Source: Palsa-504 sp963756575 (GTDB lineage Bacteria > Actinomycetota > Actinomycetes > Streptosporangiales > Streptosporangiaceae). From it: DNA of 64,000 nt. Position 1 is the first letter of the stretch; every line of letters starts with the position of its first letter. A program made the translations under genes and the position numbers. The stretch spans positions 1 to 64,000 of the forward strand of contig CAVWOM010000017.1 of NCBI GenBank assembly GCA_963756575.1, given 5' to 3'. The notes beneath the pieces are model-generated. The model was not told where the DNA came from, ran no database searches, and was given only the letters and a program-made list of their open reading frames with translations. Below, piece by piece: positions 59,244 to 64,000 of the stretch.

Positions 59244-59855
59244 ATGCTGGAACCGCAGAGTACGGCGCTGTTCGTCTTGCTGATAGCGATGTTCGGCGTG
59301 CTGATGTGGCGCACGCTGGCCGCCCGCCGCACCACCTTCCGCGTGCTGGCCGCGTGCCTCGCCTTCGTTCCCGCCATGACGTTCGGGGTGCTGGCCGTCA
59401 ACAAGTACTACGGCTACTACCAGACCTGGGGCTCGATGGTCGCGGACCTCACCCAGCAAAGCGCCAGCGCGGCGGCTGGGGTGCTCAGCGGCTACTTCGT
59501 GCCGTTCGACAACCGGCTGACGGCATCGGGGGCGCCGGTGAGCCCGTTCGGCGGCAGCGCCGCGCGACGCGAGCAGAACACCCCGCTCGACGAACTGCGG
59601 GCGCTGCCCGCGACTACGGCCGTTCCCCGCTTCTGGCTGGCGGCGGGCACGGCCGACGGCGAGGCGGTGGCGGACGCCGAAACCTTCAGGGCCGGGCTGC
59701 TGCCGCGGCAGCCGGCCGTGCCGCTGACCCTCACCTCCGGAGGCGGTCACACGATGACCACGTGGCGCGCGGAGCTCCCGTCGCTGCTGTCCTGGATGAC
59801 GCCGCGCCTGGCCCGGACCCAGGAAGTCGCGGGAGTCCCGGCGGCGACGGCCTGA
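59244..59855 (+). CDS. Membrane-anchored esterase lacking its nucleophile region
   Basis: 203 residues. The first 60 form two membrane helices (ALFVLLIAMFGVLMW and VLAACLAFVPAMTFGVLA) followed by NKYYGYYQTWGS, as in a family of actinobacterial membrane-anchored esterases of the antigen-85-like alpha/beta hydrolase type. The last 110 residues match the end of that family (LSGYFVPFDN, WLAAGTADGEAVADA, TSGGGHTMTTWRAELPSLLS with the His). The middle 150 or so residues, with the GxSxG nucleophile, are missing; the joint is near residue 73. The frame is intact, so it looks like an in-frame deletion and a dead enzyme. Confidence 0.6.
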   Translation: MLEPQSTALFVLLIAMFGVLMWRTLAARRTTFRVLAACLAFVPAMTFGVLAVNKYYGYYQTWGSMVADLTQQSASAAAGVLSGYFVPFDNRLTASGAPVSPFGGSAARREQNTPLDELRALPATTAVPRFWLAAGTADGEAVADAETFRAGLLPRQPAVPLTLTSGGGHTMTTWRAELPSLLSWMTPRLARTQEVAGVPAATA

Positions 59856-59907
59856 CGGTAGAGCCGCTCGATCTCCGTGCCCAGGTGCGGCCGGACGCGT
59901 GCGGTGC

Positions 59908-60729
59908 TCAGCCCTCGCCCGGCTCGGCGATCATGGCGACGCCGACCTCGCGGAAGCCGATCCGGGCGTAGACGCGGGCCACCGCGTCGTCGCTGGCGGA
60001 CAGGAACACGGTGGTCACGCCCCGGTCCAGCGCATCGCGGGCCAGCAGCGCGGTGACCGCCGCGCCGAGGCCCTGGCGGCGGCAGGACGGCAGCACGCCC
60101 ACGCCGGTGATCTCCGCCACGCCGTCCGCGGCCTGGCAGCTGCCCGCCGCGAGCGGGCCGTCCGGGCCGAACGCCGCCGCCAGCACCGACTGCCCGGAGC
60201 GAAGCCGTTCCCGCAGCATCTCGATCGTGCCGCCGTCGTAGTCCGCCGCGATCTTGTCCCGCTCCTGGACCCCGGCTTCCCCGACGGCGGTCCCCGGGTG
60301 CCCGAACGCGACCGCGGGCACCGCCCAGATCCGGTCGAGCTCGCTCTCCTCGGGGGTGACCGCGCGGACGGTCACGCCCGGCGGGAGCGGGGCAGGCCCG
60401 GCGGGTGCGGGAACCGGCATCACCATGAGCGGATGCGCCTGGACCTCGAGGCCCGCCGCGGTCGCGGCCGCGGCCATCTCGGGCGCGACCTCCTCGATCC
60501 ACTCGAAGGACTCGGGGATGATCAGCTCGCGCTGCCGCGCGCGGACCACGCGGATGTCGGCGGCGGTAACCGGCGGTCGCGGGCCACGGCGCGGCCGGGC
60601 GTAGTACGGCCAGCCCGGGCCGGTGGGAACGAACAGCACCAGCGGCCCGTGCTCGTGGGCCCGGGTCCGGCGGCGCGGCACGACATCGCAGAACGCGTCA
60701 ATCCGCTCAATGACCTCGTAAGCTCTCAC
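59908..60729 (-). CDS. GNAT family N-acetyltransferase
   Basis: A 273-residue protein. The C-terminal GNAT domain (about 135-265) has the acetyl-CoA loop VGVLPSCRRQGLGAAVTALL and DDAVARVYARIGFREVGVAM. The N-terminal 120 residues form a second, degenerate GNAT-like or substrate domain (AHEHGPLVLFVPTGPGWPYY). Substrate unknown. GTG at 60729 is chosen; an ATG at 60783 would add 18 residues but has no RBS. ACCTTAAGGT, a 10-bp palindrome (60740-60749), lies just upstream between this gene and the divergent methyltransferase gene. Confidence 0.83.
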   Translation of the reverse strand: MRAYEVIERIDAFCDVVPRRRTRAHEHGPLVLFVPTGPGWPYYARPRRGPRPPVTAADIRVVRARQRELIIPESFEWIEEVAPEMAAAATAAGLEVQAHPLMVMPVPAPAGPAPLPPGVTVRAVTPEESELDRIWAVPAVAFGHPGTAVGEAGVQERDKIAADYDGGTIEMLRERLRSGQSVLAAAFGPDGPLAAGSCQAADGVAEITGVGVLPSCRRQGLGAAVTALLARDALDRGVTTVFLSASDDAVARVYARIGFREVGVAMIAEPGEG

Positions 60730-60821
60730 AGCAGTACTTACCTTAAGGTCCAGAGCGCGCCAGGCCAACTGCGTTAAATCCATTAGGCGAAAGGACCGGC
60801 CCAGGGCTAGCCTGCCGGCAT

Positions 60822-61586
60822 ATGACTGACGCCGAACTCCCGCCGGGCCTGAGCCAGCTGACTTTCCACGGCCCGCTGTCCGAGGCCAGGGCCGTTCGCA
60901 TCGTCGCCCGGCTGGCCGCGAACCGTCCCGGCACTGTACTCGACATCGGCTCCGGGTGGGGCGAGCTGATGCTCCGCATCCTCGCGGCGGCGCCGCAGGC
61001 GACCGGGATCGGCCTGGACATCGACGAGGGCGACCTGGCCCGGGGCCGGGACAACGCCCGGGCCCGTGGGCTCGGTGACCGCGTCACGTTCGTCCAGGAA
61101 TCCGGGGCGGGAACCAGCCGCGGGCCCGCCGACCTGGTGCTGTGCGTCGGCGCCAGCCACGCACTCAGCGACGTCGAGCCGCCCGGGCACACCGCGCCCG
61201 CGCTGGCCGAGCTCCGCCGCCTGGTCAGCCCGGGCGGCCGGGTACTGCTCGGCGAGGGGTTCTGGCACCGGACGCCGTCCGAGGCCGAGCTGGCCGGGAT
61301 GTGGCCGGACGCGAGCGCGGGGGAGTACGGGGACCTGCCCGGTCTGGTCGACCTGGCCGTGGCCGCGGGCTTCCGTCCGGCCTGGGTCGAGACCGCCACG
61401 CTGGAGGAGTGGGAGGACTTCGAGTCCGGTTACCAGTGCGACGAGGAGGAGTGGCTCGCCGCCCACGCCGACCACCCCCAGGCCGCCGAGCTGCTCGAGC
61501 GGGTCGAGCGGCACCGCTCGCACTGGCTGCGCGGCTACTACGACCTGCTCGGCCTGGCCTACCTGACCCTGGTTCCGGTCGGCTAG
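60822..61586 (+). CDS. Class I SAM-dependent methyltransferase
   Basis: A 254-residue methyltransferase with motif I VLDIGSGWGELMLRIL, motif II GIGLDIDEGDLARGRDNARA, DLVLCVGASHALSD and LVSPGGRVLLGEGFW. The C-terminal part holds EEWEDFESGYQCDEEEWLA, usual in a group of small-molecule methyltransferases. Acceptor unknown. It is divergent from the acetyltransferase gene and its stop overlaps the convergent CoA-transferase gene by four bases. Confidence 0.88.
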   Translation: MTDAELPPGLSQLTFHGPLSEARAVRIVARLAANRPGTVLDIGSGWGELMLRILAAAPQATGIGLDIDEGDLARGRDNARARGLGDRVTFVQESGAGTSRGPADLVLCVGASHALSDVEPPGHTAPALAELRRLVSPGGRVLLGEGFWHRTPSEAELAGMWPDASAGEYGDLPGLVDLAVAAGFRPAWVETATLEEWEDFESGYQCDEEEWLAAHADHPQAAELLERVERHRSHWLRGYYDLLGLAYLTLVPVG

Positions 61587-62992
61587 CCCCAGGCGGCCTC
61601 GTCGCCGCCGTACCGGCTGAGCGGCCCGGGCCAGGACAGCATCTCGCCGTCGAGCTGACCGGGCGGCCGCACGGTGGTCACCGGTCCCGCGGCGCTGTCC
61701 AGCGTGGTCAGCCAGGTCCCGCCATCCGGAAGCCGGGCGCCGCTCGCGTCCGGGGGCGGGGCCGGTCGAGGCTGGCTGAGCAGCCAGTGCGCGGTCCGGG
61801 CCAGGGACAGCTCGCGGATCTGGGTGCCGCCGCGAGCGGACTGCCGGGCCAGCGCCTGCAGCGCGGCCGCCGCGCACAGGTAGCCGGTCCCGTGATCGAG
61901 CAGCTGGCACGGCAGGGCGCCGGGCCGTTCGCCGTCCGGCGATTCCGCCATCGCGATCCCGGACGCCGCCTGCACGATGCTGTCGAACCCCCGGCGGGTG
62001 CCCCACGGACCTTGGCTGCCCCACGCCGACAGGCCGACCACGACCAGGCCCGGATGCCGTTCGGCCAGCGCTTGCGGTCCCAGCCCGAAGCGCTCCAGCG
62101 CGTGCGGCCGGTACCCGTGCACCAGGACGTCGGCGGCGCCGAGCAGCTCGTGCAGCCGGGCGTTCCCCTCGGCCGGGCCGAAGTCGAGCAGCGCGCTGCG
62201 CTTGCCCGGCAGCCCGTCGTAAGCGTGCAGGGTCAGCTCCGACCGGTCCGGCGCGTCGAGCCGGAGCACGTCCGCGCCGAGGGCGGCCAGGTACCTGGTG
62301 GCGACCGGGCCCGCGATGACACGGGTGAGATCGAGCACCCGGATACCGCTGGCGGGCAGCGTCCCCGCGGGCCGCCAGCGCGGCGCCGCCCCGCCGATCG
62401 ACGTCGCCTCCACCAGGGCGCCCGCGGCGGCCGCCTGCCCGGGTGGTTCGGCGCGCCAGGCGGCCTCCTCGCGCACGGCCGCGGCCACTCCGCCCGCGCC
62501 GGTCACCAGGTCCTCCGCCTCTCGGGCGCCCAGCTCCGCCAGCGCCGCCGCGACCAGCTCGGGATCACCGGCGCAGCCCAGCGCGCGCAGCAGGGCGGCC
62601 TGGTGCCAGGGGTAGTTCCCGTGCGTGCGGACCCAGCCGTCGGCCGTCCGCCAGAACCGCGACAGCGGCGCGAAGCCGGGGCCGGCCCGCTCGCCGCCGA
62701 CCCGCAGGCAGGCCTCGCTGCGAAAGGCCGCCGCGACGTGCCCCCGGTCCAGCTGCGCGGCCGGCGAGCCGCGGGACCCGCCGTTCCCGCCCCGCTGGGC
62801 GTGCAGGGCCGCGGCCGCCAGCAGGGCGGCCGCGGTACAGGCGATGGCCGTATCCTCGGCCGGCAGCCGGGACGGCAGCCGGCCGGGGTCGCCGCTGATC
62901 CAGAGCACCTCGAGCCCGGCCGGGAGCCTGGTGTCCGCGTCCAGGGCCGCCCACGCCTGCGCCAGCAGAGCCGGCCATAGCTGTCCCGCCAC
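61583..62992 (-). CDS. Family III CoA-transferase (CaiB/BaiF-like)
   Basis: A 469-residue protein whose second half is a class III CoA-transferase: GIRVLDLTRVIAGPVATRYL, ALGADVLRLDAP, VLVHGYRPHALERFGLG, VVGLSAWGSQGPWGTRRGFD and LLDHGTGYLCAAAALQAL. The first 200 residues are a partial repeat of the same fold (HAQRG...RFWRTADGWVRTHG) and lack the catalytic signature. It moves CoA between organic acids; acids unknown. It is 14 bases after the methyltransferase on the same strand and may form an operon with it. Confidence 0.85.
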   Translation of the reverse strand: MAGQLWPALLAQAWAALDADTRLPAGLEVLWISGDPGRLPSRLPAEDTAIACTAAALLAAAALHAQRGGNGGSRGSPAAQLDRGHVAAAFRSEACLRVGGERAGPGFAPLSRFWRTADGWVRTHGNYPWHQAALLRALGCAGDPELVAAALAELGAREAEDLVTGAGGVAAAVREEAAWRAEPPGQAAAAGALVEATSIGGAAPRWRPAGTLPASGIRVLDLTRVIAGPVATRYLAALGADVLRLDAPDRSELTLHAYDGLPGKRSALLDFGPAEGNARLHELLGAADVLVHGYRPHALERFGLGPQALAERHPGLVVVGLSAWGSQGPWGTRRGFDSIVQAASGIAMAESPDGERPGALPCQLLDHGTGYLCAAAALQALARQSARGGTQIRELSLARTAHWLLSQPRPAPPPDASGARLPDGGTWLTTLDSAAGPVTTVRPPGQLDGEMLSWPGPLSRYGGDEAAWG

Positions 62993-63006
62993 CGGGCCAT
63001 TCTCTC

Positions 63007-63777
63007 TTAATCCGGACGGCGCGCAATGACGTGCAGCAGCGCCGCCACCTGCCGGTACGGATCGGTGCGGCCGGCGCGTTCCTCGCAGTCGAGCAGCGCC
63101 GCCAGGTCCGGCGGCGGCGCGGCGTCGTTGGCGGCGGTATCGGTGAAGACCCGGACCCCGTACCAGGCGGTGACCTCCAGGCCGCGGTCCGCCAGCCGCC
63201 CGGTCAGATCACCGAGCCGGTCCCCCCGGGCCGGCAGCCCGATCCGGTTGGCGTACCGGTCCGTGCCGAACGCCTCCGCGCACGTCGTCCAGTCACCCAG
63301 CAGCCCCGGCCGCATCGCCATCGCGTCGCCGTTGCGGACCAGCAGCGACGCCATGCCGCCCGGACCGGTCAGCCGCGCGATGGCGCGCACGACGGGCTCG
63401 GGGTCGTCCAGGTACATCAGCACACCGTGGCAGAGGACGGCCGCGAACCGTGAGACCTCGCCCCGTTCGGCATAATCCTCGATCAGGCCGCGCTCGACCC
63501 GGACCCGGCCGCGGACCTCGGCCGGCTCGGCGGCCAGGTCCCGCCCGAACCGGGCCAGCAGGTCGGCCGAGGCATCGACCCCGCTCACGTCGTACCCGCG
63601 CCGGGCCAGGCGCAGCGCCTGCGTCCCCTGACCGCAGCCCAGATCGATTATCCGAACGGGGGCGGGTGGCAGCTCCCGTGCCAGCTGTCTCGCCACCGTT
63701 TCCTGGCGCACTACATCCCGCAGCTTCCCCAGGCGTGCCTGCCAGTTCTCCTCGCCGTCCGTGAACGCGGTGCTCAA
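63007..63777 (-). CDS. Class I SAM-dependent methyltransferase (CmoM/SmtA-like)
   Basis: A 256-residue methyltransferase. Motif I RIIDLGCGQGTQALRLARRG, motif II DVSGVDASADLLARF and the later FAAVLCHGVLMYLDDPEPVV are clear. It resembles the CmoM/SmtA group in order and in the segment ARLTGPGGMASLLVRNGDAM, where CmoM has an NADH-like loop; tRNA modification is possible but not shown. TTG at 63777 overlaps the stop of the acetyltransferase upstream (TTGA). Confidence 0.85.
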   Translation of the reverse strand: MSTAFTDGEENWQARLGKLRDVVRQETVARQLARELPPAPVRIIDLGCGQGTQALRLARRGYDVSGVDASADLLARFGRDLAAEPAEVRGRVRVERGLIEDYAERGEVSRFAAVLCHGVLMYLDDPEPVVRAIARLTGPGGMASLLVRNGDAMAMRPGLLGDWTTCAEAFGTDRYANRIGLPARGDRLGDLTGRLADRGLEVTAWYGVRVFTDTAANDAAPPPDLAALLDCEERAGRTDPYRQVAALLHVIARRPD

Positions 63778-64000
63778 CCTGGTCCTCCCGTGGCCCCCAG
63801 GTCCTTCTGCATCAGCGCGGTGTCGACCCAGCGGCCGAACTTGAAGCCCACCTGCGGCAGTTTGCCCACGTCAGCGAACCCGAGACGGCGGTGCAACGCG
63901 ACCGAGGCGTCGCTGCCGGTATCGGCGATGACCGCGATGACCTGCCGGGCGCCGGCCGCCTCGCACCCGGCCAGCAGCCCGCTGAGCAGGGCCGTGCCGA
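63774..64000 (-). CDS. GNAT acetyltransferase, C-terminal part (phosphinothricin type)
   Basis: The gene starts beyond the window end. The visible 75 residues read GTALLSGLLAGCEAAGARQV, then VIADTGSDASVALHRRLGF and VGFKFGRWVDTALMQKDLG. This is the end of an N-acetyltransferase of the phosphinothricin/methionine-sulfone acetyltransferase type, which N-acetylates amino-acid-like compounds. The stop overlaps the next gene's start. Confidence 0.82.
   Translation of the reverse strand, partial: GTALLSGLLAGCEAAGARQVIAVIADTGSDASVALHRRLGFADVGKLPQVGFKFGRWVDTALMQKDLGATGGPG

Noticed and set aside
1..64000. Prophage, integrated plasmid or secondary-metabolite cluster
   Set aside because: No integrase, phage structural gene, PKS/NRPS or terpene cluster was seen; the MFS-TetR pair alone is not evidence for one.

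Overview
The window is high-GC DNA with GTG/TTG starts, many 4-base ATGA gene overlaps and purine-rich ribosome binding sites. This points to a filamentous actinomycete. The set panB, glutamine-dependent NAD synthetase, a glnA2-type glutamine synthetase and glnE resembles the arrangement known from Streptomyces and relatives. Placement near Streptosporangiales is an inference. No tRNA, rRNA, CRISPR array, phage or intact insertion sequence was seen.

Layout. 1-5.2 kb: sugar-acid dehydrogenase, CBM48 protein, panB, serine hydrolase. 5.2-8.7 kb: a frameshifted MFS exporter with its TetR regulator behind a CRP-like site and a TetR-like operator, then a DUF2891 protein. 8.7-12.8 kb: flavin oxidoreductase, nadE, glnA2. 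12.8-14.1 kb: a 1.25-kb gene-poor stretch with a palindromic repeat, a relic of a glnA 3' end and a possible leucine-rich leader peptide. 14.1-16.1 kb: a soluble histidine kinase and two NarL-type regulators. 16.2-29.2 kb: a nine-gene, tightly coupled minus-strand operon for a surface glycan. 29.3-37.0 kb: plus-strand genes for a phosphoesterase lipoprotein, sugar formyltransferase, PIG-L deacetylase, secreted beta-helix protein, methyltransferase and a glycosidase-like lipoprotein. 37-48 kb: S9 peptidase, aldehyde dehydrogenase, gene relics, a second adenylate kinase, GH43 enzyme, glnE, a toroid-fold protein and an AraC regulator. 48-64 kb: a zinc-ribbon membrane protein, class A beta-lactamase-fold protein, nSTAND-WD40 protein, DHDPS-family protein, LysM and LytR wall proteins, a truncated esterase, acetyltransferases, methyltransferases and a CoA-transferase-family protein.

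The most unusual region is the glycan operon. The order of transcription is chain-length protein, NDP-sugar 4,6-dehydratase, HPr-kinase-like ATPase, GT4 glycosyltransferase, DegT aminotransferase, RtcB-family protein, small unknown protein, APH-like kinase, and one polypeptide that joins a Wzy-like polymerase, a Wzx-like flippase and a sugar-phosphate transferase. With the formyltransferase and deacetylase on the other strand, the inferred product is a lipid-linked glycan with an amino- (perhaps N-formyl-) deoxysugar. An RNA-ligase-family protein in such an operon, and the triple fusion, are the best candidates for undescribed biology.

Caution: five genes contain single-base frameshifts in short G/C runs (about 1253, 6287, 16674, 33578 with 34055, and 50190). 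Such a cluster looks more like sequencing error than decay, and the affected genes are annotated with that in mind. Three copies of an 86-bp palindromic element (5.0, 13.0 and 59.0 kb), all directly downstream of plus-strand genes, define a dispersed repeat family.
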